Below are positions 7,459 through 14,734 of a stretch of DNA of 26,147 nt, one piece after another. Where the stretch lies: contig CAMXVQ010000013.1 in assembly GCA_947252455.1 (NCBI GenBank), positions 1 through 26,147 on the forward strand, given 5' to 3'. This stretch comes from an uncultured Atopobium sp. Lineage in GTDB: Bacteria; Actinomycetota; Coriobacteriia; Coriobacteriales; Atopobiaceae. Within the stretch, counting starts at the first letter, position 1, and every line of letters begins with the position of its first letter. A model generated the notes under the pieces. It ran no database searches. It saw only the letters and a program-made list of their open reading frames with translations, and was not told the origin of the DNA. The translations under genes and the position numbers were made by a program.

Positions 7459-10047
7459 TTGAAACTTATCGTTACCGAGAAAAATGACGCTGCACAACAG
7501 ATAGCACGCTTGTTGTCAAAGGCGGGCAAGCCGGTTGTAGATAAAGTTTACGATACACCTGTTTATCGTTTTAAGCATGACGGTACCGATTGTGTGACCA
7601 TTGGACTTCGTGGCCACATCATGGCACCCGATTTTCCTCACGAATTACACTATAAAAAGTCAATGGGATGGTATGCTCTTACCGAGGAAGGTGAGATTCT
7701 TTCTGCTCAGTTGCCAAAAGAGTTGGCGTGCCCTCCGTTTGAATCTAAACGAAAACCCTACTTAAGCGACGGTATTGATATTAAGGGCTGGAAAGTTCCT
7801 AGTTTGCCGTATTTGATATGGTCACCCATAGAAAAGCTCCCTGCCGAAAAAGGTATTATCCGAGCGCTCAAAAATTTGGCTAAAAAAGCTGATACCATCA
7901 TTATTGCAACAGACTTTGACCGCGAAGGTGAGCTTATTGGATCGGATGCGCTCCATCAGATGCAGCAAGTTGCTGTGGATGTGCCAGTTTTTCGTGCGCG
8001 GTATTCTGCTTTTACGCAGGCCGAAATTGACCATGCGTTTGAGCATTTGGTTAAGCTCGATCAAAACCTAGCGGATGCAGGTGAAAGCCGTCAATATATT
8101 GATCTTATTTGGGGTGCCGTTCTTACGCGCTATCTTACGATGGCAAAATTCAGCGGATTGGGTAACGTTCGCTCAGCCGGTCGTGTGCAAACACCTACGC
8201 TTGCATTGGTGGTAGAAAAAGAGCGTGAGCGCAACGCCTTTGTCCCCGAAGACTATTGGGTTATTTCGGGCATGTTGTCTGTAACGCCTGACGCAAGCGC
8301 AGACGAAAAATTCAAAACAACGCATGCTATAGCTCGTTTTAAGGACAAAGAACAGGCAACTGCAGCATTTAATCGAGTGCGTAATGCGCGCTCGGCAACT
8401 GTTGAGGAAATCGAAGAAAAATCGCGCACAACGCGGCCTCCAGCGCCCTTTAATACCACGTCTTTACAAGCAGCAGCTGCAGCCGAGGGCATAACTCCAG
8501 CGCGTACGATGCGTCTTGCTGAGTCGTTGTATATGGAGGGTCTGATTTCGTATCCGCGTGTAGATAACACGGTATACCCCTCGTCGCTCAATCTTCGCGC
8601 TTGTGTTAAAAATCTAGCGCATGTACCTCAGTATCGTCCGTATTGTAATGAGTTGCTGTCGCAAGAAAAGCTTACGCCAACACGAGGAAAGCAACAAACT
8701 ACCGACCATCCTCCCATTTATCCAACGGCTGCTGCTGATCCTACAAAATTAGATGCCGCAGCGTGGAAACTTTACAACTTAATTGCGCGGCGCTTTCTGG
8801 CCACGCTTTCTGCGCCTTCGGTAGCACAAAATACCAAGCTTAAGCTTAACATTGCCGATGAGCCCTTTGTTTCTTCGGGAACCGTTATTACCACTCTTGG
8901 ATTTAGGGCAATATATCCGTATGGACTTCATAAAGACGAGCAATTACCTGCAGTTTCGCAAGGTGATGTTTTGTCGGTTCATGATATGAATATGGACGCC
9001 AAGCAAACCGAACCTCCTGCGCGTTACAGCCAAGGTCGTCTTATTCAGGAAATGGAAAAGCACGGCTTGGGCACTAAGTCAACGCGCGCTTCTATTATTC
9101 AGCGCTTGTATGACGTTAAATATCTAAAAGGCGATCCTGTTGAAGCAAGTCAGCTTGGTTGTGCAGTGATTGATGCGCTTACTCAATATGCACCGCATAT
9201 TACCAGCTCAAATATGACTTCTGAGCTTGAAGAAGACATGACGAGCGTTGCAGAAGGAGCCTCAACGCAAGAGCACGTTGTTGATCACTCGCGCGCTTTG
9301 TTGGCGTCTGTTATGGGTACGCTGATTGATCATGTTCAAGACTTAGGCGATGCAATATCTGACGCAGTTACAGCCGATGCTAAGGTTGGTGTTTGTCCAG
9401 AGTGCGGTAAAGACCTTGTAATGAAAAGCTCTGCAAAGACGCGCTCAAATTTTGTTGGCTGTGTTGGATGGCCCGATTGCAATGTAACGTATCCCGTGCC
9501 TACTGGGCGCATTGAAGCGCTTGAAGGCGAAAAGAGCAGGTGCGAAACGTGCAAAGCACCTCGTGTAAAAGTTCATCCCTTTAGGCAACGTGCGTTTGAA
9601 ATTTGCATTAATCCTGCATGTCCAAGCAACCTAGAGCCCGATATAGTTGTTGGCGTTTGCCAAACGTGTGCACAAGCAGGCAAAGATTGCAAGCTTATTG
9701 CGCATAAAAGCGAAAAAACGGCCAAGCGTTTTATTCGTTGCGAAAATTATGATGAATGTCAGACAAGCTATCCTTTACCTCAACGCGGTGCGCTCACAGC
9801 TACACAACAGACATGCCCCGAATGTGGCGCACCTATTGTAGAAGTGCAAACGCAGCGCGGACCTTGGAAGATTTGCGTGAATATGAATTGTCCACTTAAG
9901 AAAAATGCTGCAGCAAAGAAAACGTCTTCACGTAAAGCATCTTCACGTAAGACGTCTGCACGTAAAAAGACAACTACTAAGCGCACAACAAGCACTGCTC
10001 GTAAAAAAGCATCTTCTGCGCGCTCAACTCAAAAGAGTTCATCATGA
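7459..10047 (+). CDS. topA: Type IA DNA topoisomerase, archaeal-type TopA
   Basis: Relaxes negative supercoils by single-strand passage. The 862-aa protein begins at TTG, preceded by GAGGAGGA (7449-7456). The TOPRIM domain carries IVTEKNDAAQQIA (4-16) and TDFDREGELIG (151-161, metal-binding acidic residues). RQYIDLIWGAVLTRYL (211-226), SAGRVQTPTL (239-248) and PPAPFNTTSLQ (327-337) follow. The catalytic tyrosine is Y365 in GLISYPRVDNTVYP, followed by Arg367; DHPPIYPT is at 416-423. These wordings resemble archaeal TopA more than the E. coli/actinobacterial type. Four C-terminal zinc-finger-like units follow (C646/649/668/674; C695/698/716/721; C734/737/761/767; C786/789/806/811). The end is a ~48-residue Lys/Arg/Ser/Thr tail (815-862). 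tmk overlaps its last 4 bp. Confidence 0.93.
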   Translation: MKLIVTEKNDAAQQIARLLSKAGKPVVDKVYDTPVYRFKHDGTDCVTIGLRGHIMAPDFPHELHYKKSMGWYALTEEGEILSAQLPKELACPPFESKRKPYLSDGIDIKGWKVPSLPYLIWSPIEKLPAEKGIIRALKNLAKKADTIIIATDFDREGELIGSDALHQMQQVAVDVPVFRARYSAFTQAEIDHAFEHLVKLDQNLADAGESRQYIDLIWGAVLTRYLTMAKFSGLGNVRSAGRVQTPTLALVVEKERERNAFVPEDYWVISGMLSVTPDASADEKFKTTHAIARFKDKEQATAAFNRVRNARSATVEEIEEKSRTTRPPAPFNTTSLQAAAAAEGITPARTMRLAESLYMEGLISYPRVDNTVYPSSLNLRACVKNLAHVPQYRPYCNELLSQEKLTPTRGKQQTTDHPPIYPTAAADPTKLDAAAWKLYNLIARRFLATLSAPSVAQNTKLKLNIADEPFVSSGTVITTLGFRAIYPYGLHKDEQLPAVSQGDVLSVHDMNMDAKQTEPPARYSQGRLIQEMEKHGLGTKSTRASIIQRLYDVKYLKGDPVEASQLGCAVIDALTQYAPHITSSNMTSELEEDMTSVAEGASTQEHVVDHSRALLASVMGTLIDHVQDLGDAISDAVTADAKVGVCPECGKDLVMKSSAKTRSNFVGCVGWPDCNVTYPVPTGRIEALEGEKSRCETCKAPRVKVHPFRQRAFEICINPACPSNLEPDIVVGVCQTCAQAGKDCKLIAHKSEKTAKRFIRCENYDECQTSYPLPQRGALTATQQTCPECGAPIVEVQTQRGPWKICVNMNCPLKKNAAAKKTSSRKASSRKTSARKKTTTKRTTSTARKKASSARSTQKSSS

Positions 10048-10679
10048 GTGCATCGGGTTTATTTATAACACTTGAAGGTGTGGATGGTTGTGGTAAGTCT
10101 ACGCAAATTCAGCTTCTAAAATCGTGTTTTGAGCAGGCTTCTTGTAAGGTATTATGTTTGCGCGAACCTGGTGGCACGTCTATTTCTGAGGCAATACGAG
10201 CTCTTGTGTTAGACCCTGCGCATACGTCTATGTCTTCTGAATGCGAACTGCTTTTGTATGAAGCTGCACGCGCGCAGCTTGTTCATGAGGTTATTAAGCC
10301 TGCTTTAGCGCAAGGTTGTATAGTTTTATGTGATAGATATTTTGATTCAACTTATGCATATCAATATGGCGGCCGCAAGTTGGCAGAAGATATGGTGCTT
10401 CGGGCAAATGACCTTGGTTCGTGTGGCATTGTTCCGCATAAAACATATGTGCTTGACGTAGATGTTGCTTGTGCATATGCGCGTGCTACTAAAACGAGTG
10501 TTGACAGGCTTGAGCAGGAAGGGCTTGCCTTCCAACAAGACGTTCAAAAAGCGTATAAAAAGCTTGCTCGTCTTCAGTCACAACGGGTTACGCTTATTTC
10601 GGGAGAAGGGACACCGCAAGAAGTGTTCTCAAGGCTTTATGCTGATATACGCAAAACCTTTCCTCAGCTGTCCCTTTAG
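10044..10679 (+). CDS. tmk: Thymidylate kinase
   Basis: Phosphorylates dTMP to dTDP with ATP in dTTP synthesis. The 211-aa protein has the P-loop EGVDGCGKST (11-20), the LREPGGTSISEAIR dTMP-binding loop (39-52) and the DRY motif (97-99, within CDRYFDSTYAYQ), all as in the family; length is standard. The start ATG overlaps the topA stop (ATGA), so translation is probably coupled. Residue RLEQEGLAFQQDVQKAYKKL corresponds to the C-terminal helix after the LID. Confidence 0.97.
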   Translation: MSASGLFITLEGVDGCGKSTQIQLLKSCFEQASCKVLCLREPGGTSISEAIRALVLDPAHTSMSSECELLLYEAARAQLVHEVIKPALAQGCIVLCDRYFDSTYAYQYGGRKLAEDMVLRANDLGSCGIVPHKTYVLDVDVACAYARATKTSVDRLEQEGLAFQQDVQKAYKKLARLQSQRVTLISGEGTPQEVFSRLYADIRKTFPQLSL

Positions 10680-10808
10680 TTTTGTCACTCTTTCTACGAG
10701 CTTTGTGTAAAATGCACGTTCAAAAGATATGCCCATTGATGGTTTGTATGATAAGTACAGGTAACGTATGGCATATACGTTTTAATTTTGAATATGAGGT
10801 GAACATAC
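10680..10808 (+). other. tmk-holB spacer
   Basis: A 129-bp gap in an otherwise tight run. It holds GAGGTG (10796-10801), the holB ribosome binding site. I see no well-spaced promoter pair and no terminator hairpin. Confidence 0.3.
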
Positions 10809-11945
10809 GTGAGCGCTTTTGATATAACTTCGGAAAATCTTCTTGGTGTTTTGGCACTTCAAACCCATGTATGTTCTTTTTTTAAGCAAGCATATGCCCA
10901 AAAACAACTTTCTCATGCCTATCTCTTTATTGGCAATTATGGATTGGGAATCTCTGAAGCTCTTGATGAATTGGCAAAAATGCTTCTTTGCCCACATGGC
11001 GGCGATGAATGTGCTTGCTGCAGACGCATTATGCATAAAAGTCATCCTGATGTGCATCAATTTTATCCTCAAGGTGCACAAGGCTATGTTGTTGAGCAGA
11101 TCCACGATCTTCTTGACGTTGTGCATCGTGCGCCTATTCAGGCAAAACGTAAGCTTATCGTGATTCACGAAGCGCAATCCTTAGGCGCGTCTTGTGCCAA
11201 TGCTTTGCTTAAAACGCTTGAAGAGCCTCCAGCTTCGGTATACTTTGTTTTGGTAAGTACATCCGCAGCGCAAGTGTTGCAAACGATATCATCTCGTTGT
11301 CAACATATTCCGTTTACGTTCATAAATCAAGCTCAAGCAGCAAAATTGGTTCAACAGGCGGCAGGGTCAACACCCGAACAAGCACGATGGGCTTTGTATA
11401 TTAAACAAAGTCCAAAGGCGGCTATAGATTTTTTGCGTTCGTCTTCAAAAATGAATATACGAAGCAAGATTATGCATATGTTTGCGATCATGCCTGATGC
11501 AGATAGTTGGGATCTTATTGAGCTGGCCGATGAGTTGTGTGTACTTATTCAAATTCCCCTTGATCAAAAAACTGACGAGCAACAAGCCGATTTTGACCGT
11601 TCGCAGGACTTCTTGTCGGCAGGAGCACGTAAAAAGATGCAAGCGGCGTATAAACGACAAATCAGTCGCGCGCAGCAGATAGCGGTTGAAGAAATTATAG
11701 ATATAAGCGCCTCTTTGCTACGAGATGCTATGTTTTTCAGCGAAGACGCACAGGCAGAAATTATGAATCAGGATGCCGTGAATATATGTGATTGTCTTGC
11801 AGCGCGTGCCTCAACTGATGCTATGTTGGCTGCGCTTTCCTGTGTCGCGCGCGCAAAACAACAATTGACGGCTCATGTGTCTGCACAGCTGGTACTTGAA
11901 GCATTCTTTTTGACCGTACATCGCACGCTTATTGCTGGTAGATAA
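10809..11945 (+). CDS. holB: DNA polymerase III delta' subunit
   Basis: Delta' is the non-ATPase clamp-loader subunit that helps place the sliding clamp. The 378-aa product has SHAYLFIGNYGLGISEAL (35-52), a Walker-A position without the Lys-Thr needed for ATP binding, as expected for delta'. A zinc module has C61, C68, C70 and C71 before HKSHPDV. LLKTLEEPP (133-141) and the SRC motif (162-164) that acts in trans on neighbouring ATPase subunits are present. The GTG start lies 7 nt after GAGGTG. Pairing with tmk immediately upstream is a very common bacterial order and supports the call. Confidence 0.93.
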   Translation: MSAFDITSENLLGVLALQTHVCSFFKQAYAQKQLSHAYLFIGNYGLGISEALDELAKMLLCPHGGDECACCRRIMHKSHPDVHQFYPQGAQGYVVEQIHDLLDVVHRAPIQAKRKLIVIHEAQSLGASCANALLKTLEEPPASVYFVLVSTSAAQVLQTISSRCQHIPFTFINQAQAAKLVQQAAGSTPEQARWALYIKQSPKAAIDFLRSSSKMNIRSKIMHMFAIMPDADSWDLIELADELCVLIQIPLDQKTDEQQADFDRSQDFLSAGARKKMQAAYKRQISRAQQIAVEEIIDISASLLRDAMFFSEDAQAEIMNQDAVNICDCLAARASTDAMLAALSCVARAKQQLTAHVSAQLVLEAFFLTVHRTLIAGR

Positions 11946-11973
11946 TGCGCGAAGGATAGAGGGGGAAGCTTAT

Positions 11974-12396
11974 ATGGGATTTAGTTTAAAAACTCAAAGT
12001 TATTTTAATGCTGCTCATTTTTTAACAAATTATAAGGGAAAATGCGAAAATCTGCACGGACATCGTTGGCAAGTTATTGTGTATCTCTATAAAGAGAATC
12101 TTTCATCTCAAGGCGAAGATAAAGATATGCTTATAGATTTTGGCGAGTTTAAGCAAATTGTTCGCGCGGAAGTTAAAAAATTTGACCACACCTTTATTGT
12201 TGAAGAGAACTCTTTACGCCCCGAAACGGTTCGCGCGCTTGAACAGGAAACTTTTACGCTTACGTTTGTACCTTTTAGGACAACTTCAGAAAATTTTGCA
12301 CGGTACTTTTATCAACGATTTTGTGCGCTTGGTCTTCCCGTTGTGCGTGTTGAGGTTGACGAAACACCTCATAACTGTGCCATATACGAACCTTAA
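11974..12396 (+). CDS. queD: 6-carboxy-tetrahydropterin synthase / 6-pyruvoyl-tetrahydropterin synthase family
   Basis: QueD converts dihydroneopterin triphosphate to 6-carboxytetrahydropterin, the first committed step toward preQ0 and queuosine. The 140-aa product has the zinc ligands His15 (FNAAHF), His28 and His30 (CENLHGH). Cys24, with the C-x3-HGH spacing of the bacterial QueD type, is the catalytic thiol. FDHTF supplies the catalytic Asp/His pair, and the C-terminal VEVDETPHNCAIYE is typical. An upstream ATG inside holB (11932) would add 14 residues, but the purine-rich AGAGGGGGA (11958-11966) points to this start. No other queuosine gene is nearby, so it acts with genes elsewhere. Confidence 0.9.
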   Translation: MGFSLKTQSYFNAAHFLTNYKGKCENLHGHRWQVIVYLYKENLSSQGEDKDMLIDFGEFKQIVRAEVKKFDHTFIVEENSLRPETVRALEQETFTLTFVPFRTTSENFARYFYQRFCALGLPVVRVEVDETPHNCAIYEP

Positions 12397-12601
12397 ACAA
12401 GCGACTTAGCTAAATGTATAGATACATGTCTGCGTATACTCGTATGGGATAATGTGCACATTTTGTATGTATGCGAAATGTATAAATTAGGTAAAAAGAT
12501 ACTTATCATTTTTCTTGTTTGTCTAACCTTCGGGGGATTTTTTGGTACACTTACCATAAGCAGTCAAACACGTTAGGCTGTACGATCGCAAAAGGACGCC
12601 G
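12397..12601 (+). other. queD to GH5-like gene spacer
   Basis: This 205-bp stretch contains a possible 32-codon membrane-protein gene (listed separately), a TGGTA-N4-TACCA dyad at 12543-12556, and AAAGGA (12591-12596), the ribosome binding site of the GH5-like gene. No clear promoter pair was found. Confidence 0.35.
12478..12576 (+). CDS. Candidate 32-aa single-pass membrane peptide
   Basis: The frame from the ATG at 12478 reads MYKLGKKILIIFLVCLTFGG and continues to a TAG at 12574-12576. A basic N-terminus followed by about 18 hydrophobic residues is the standard pattern for a tiny inner-membrane protein. It lies 25 bp before the GH5-like gene on the same strand. There is no clear Shine-Dalgarno for the ATG; an upstream in-frame GTG at 12454, shortly after GGGA, would give a 40-residue form. 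Short length means chance is possible. Confidence 0.35.
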   Translation: MYKLGKKILIIFLVCLTFGGFFGTLTISSQTR

Positions 12602-13648
12602 ATGTCTGATATTGCATTACATGGGGTAAATCTGTCAGGTTGGTTAAAGCTCGAGCCATGGATTACGCCTGAGTATTTTGCACAAGCGCAAGTCCTTGAT
12701 GAATGCGCTATGGTTAAATCGATGAGCAAACAAACCTACACTGACCTCATTCAATACCATCGGTCAACATTTATAGGCGAAATTGATTTCAAAAATATTG
12801 CTGCCCGTGGCTTTAATGCCGTGCGTCTGTGCGTTCCTTTTTATGTGTTTGGCGACGCAGGTCCTTTTACCTCTCAATTTATAGGCTGTGCCGATTATGT
12901 AGATCAGGCTTTTGATTGGGCGGACGAGATTGGCTTAAAAATTGTTTTGGTGCTTGATATAAGCCCTGGTAATGAGGGTGAACTTTCTGAATACGTGCCA
13001 GAATTTTCTTCGTTTAATACCTATAAAGACGACGCGCTTAAAACCTTAAGCGCGCTTGCAAAACGCTATGCGTATCGCGCTGCGCTTGCTGGCTTTGAAC
13101 TTGGAGCGCACCCTCGTATACAAAAAACTTTTGCGTTTAAGCGTCAAAGTGGTATACCAGCTCATTTGTTGCGTAATTATTATCGTGAAGGCTATGACAT
13201 TATTCGTTCGCTTGCTGGTGATGATGTGCTGGTTATTATGCCCGATGCGCACGAACCTCATATGTGGCGCTCGTTTATGGCATCTGGAAATTATAAACAT
13301 ACCATGCTTGACATACATCTCGATCATTTTGATGAATATTTTGAAATGCGCGGCGCGCTTACAACACAAACATTACTGGCGACCTCAAAGAATTATTTAC
13401 ACGCAGCGCAAAAAAACGGTTTCAAACTTATGGTTGGTACCTGGTGCTCGGCACTTCCTGGGCTGGATAGCGCTATGACACCAGAAGGTCATATTGCGCA
13501 AGAGCGCATTTATATGTCCGACCAGCTTGATTTATACCGCGGCTGTGATGCGTGGTTCTTCCAAACATGGAAAACGCAAGGCCGTCTTTCGGGCTGGGAT
13601 GCCCGTCATGCATTTTCTTCGTTTGAAAGAAGAATGATATGCGCCTAA
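12602..13648 (+). CDS. GH5 exo-1,3-glucanase-like protein, probably catalytically dead
   Basis: The fold assignment rests on long matches to exo-beta-1,3-glucanases of family GH5: GVNLSGWLKLEPWITPEYF (8-26), FNAVRLCVPFYVF (71-83), the EGYDIIRSL helix (196-204) and AWFFQTWKT (317-325). At the acid/base site, where active enzymes have L-N-E-P, this protein reads FELGAHP (165-171), placing His170 at the Glu. At the nucleophile site, normally V/A-G-E-W, it reads VGTW (278-281), placing Thr280 at the Glu. The L-H-G-A-P-G motif is LDISPG. There is no signal peptide, so the 348-aa protein is probably cytosolic. It overlaps rsmI by 10 bp. A sugar-binding or regulatory role is possible but unproven. 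Confidence 0.72.
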   Translation: MSDIALHGVNLSGWLKLEPWITPEYFAQAQVLDECAMVKSMSKQTYTDLIQYHRSTFIGEIDFKNIAARGFNAVRLCVPFYVFGDAGPFTSQFIGCADYVDQAFDWADEIGLKIVLVLDISPGNEGELSEYVPEFSSFNTYKDDALKTLSALAKRYAYRAALAGFELGAHPRIQKTFAFKRQSGIPAHLLRNYYREGYDIIRSLAGDDVLVIMPDAHEPHMWRSFMASGNYKHTMLDIHLDHFDEYFEMRGALTTQTLLATSKNYLHAAQKNGFKLMVGTWCSALPGLDSAMTPEGHIAQERIYMSDQLDLYRGCDAWFFQTWKTQGRLSGWDARHAFSSFERRMICA

Positions 13649-14622
13649 AGCCTCAAGACGATTCTTTAAGGCTTGCTGGCGCATCGCAGGGGGCTTCTTC
13701 ATCTGTAGAATTGAGTGCGCACGCGCCATCCGCCCCATCTCAACAAACACAAGCAGGATATGTATCGCTCGTTGGAACCCCTATTGGCAATTTGTCCGAT
13801 ATGTCACCTCGCGCGGTATCGGTACTTAAACATGCTGATGTACTGCTTTGCGAAGACACACGTGTTACATCCAAGCTGCTTAACCACTTTGATATTCACA
13901 CCAAGCTTATCCGTGCTGATGAGAATGTTTTGCCCGAAAAAATCCCTGCAATTCTTATGCGTCTTGCAGCTGGCGAACATATTGCTTTAGTTTCAGACGC
14001 AGGGATGCCTGGGGTATCAGATCCAGGTCAGGTTTTAGCTGACGCGGCACTTAATGCAAACTATCGTGTTGAGGTGATTCCTGGTCCTTCTGCGGTATTA
14101 AGCGCTCTTGCGGCGTCGGGATTTGCAATGAGTAATTTTTATTTTGAAGGCTTTTTACCTCGTAAAACAAGTGCGCTTCGCAAACGCTTACATGTGCTTG
14201 CACGTATTCCTGCAACGCTTGTTATCTACGAATCACCTCATCGCGTGCTTCAAACGCTTCAAGAATTAGCAGGGGAGTTTGCTCATGTACGTTGCGCACT
14301 AGTACGTGAGCTTACCAAAATTCACGAAGATTGTATGCGTGATACCATTGAGGATCTTATAGTGCGCGTGCAAGCGGCTGAACACGTGCGGCCGCTCCGT
14401 GGTGAATGTGTGTTGGTTGTAGAATGTATGCCCGAGCGTGCGCGTGAGTGTTTGGATAATTTGGAACGCATGGACACGCATGTTGCACGTACGTTGGAGG
14501 ATGCTATTGCCGAAGGATTGCAACATCATATAAGCCCATCGGCGTTAGCAAAACAGCTGGCACATGAATTTGATATTTCTAAATCGAGTGTTTACAATAA
14601 AATAATTGCAATATCCATGTAA
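13639..14622 (+). CDS. rsmI: 16S rRNA (cytidine1402-2'-O)-methyltransferase RsmI
   Basis: RsmI uses SAM to methylate the 2'-OH of C1402 in the 16S rRNA decoding site. The 327-aa product has all tetrapyrrole-methylase-fold motifs in order: GTPIGNL (46-52), CEDTR (71-75), VSDAGMPGVSDPG (118-130), PGPSA (148-152), GFLPRK (171-176) and YESPHR (197-202). A C-terminal helical region (ISPSALAKQLAHEFDISKSS) resembles the winged-helix end of the family. The first ~40 residues are a Ser/Ala/Gln-rich extension with no counterpart in the core family; the true start could be internal, although no later ATG precedes the core. Overlaps the GH5-like gene by 10 bp. Confidence 0.94.
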   Translation: MRLKPQDDSLRLAGASQGASSSVELSAHAPSAPSQQTQAGYVSLVGTPIGNLSDMSPRAVSVLKHADVLLCEDTRVTSKLLNHFDIHTKLIRADENVLPEKIPAILMRLAAGEHIALVSDAGMPGVSDPGQVLADAALNANYRVEVIPGPSAVLSALAASGFAMSNFYFEGFLPRKTSALRKRLHVLARIPATLVIYESPHRVLQTLQELAGEFAHVRCALVRELTKIHEDCMRDTIEDLIVRVQAAEHVRPLRGECVLVVECMPERARECLDNLERMDTHVARTLEDAIAEGLQHHISPSALAKQLAHEFDISKSSVYNKIIAISM

Positions 14623-14624
14623 GT

Positions 14625-14655
14625 TTGTCGTAATTTACATGCTCAAACGTATAAT
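14625..14655 (+). promoter_or_regulatory. Probable promoter upstream of metG
   Basis: A perfect TATAAT at 14650-14655 stands 79 bp before the metG start, with TTGTCG at 14625-14630 as a possible -35 at a long 19-bp spacing. It overlaps only the first bases after rsmI, so metG may have its own promoter in addition to read-through. Confidence 0.45.
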
Positions 14656-14734
14656 AAATATGCTTTTAGGTTGTTGTAGCGCCCGTGCGTTGCACATAGA
14701 AGCATCGAGCAGTTTCAAATCTCAAGGAGTTTGT

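Noticed and set aside
10043..10048. Possible frameshift between topA and tmk
   Set aside because: The 4-bp ATGA overlap is ordinary translational coupling and both proteins are complete.
10712..10834. 37-codon frame crossing the start of holB
   Set aside because: No ribosome binding site, and it overlaps the well-supported holB start in another frame.
10923..10958. Defective Walker A in HolB as a sign of a broken gene
   Set aside because: Delta' subunits normally lack a working P-loop; the SRC motif and zinc module are intact.
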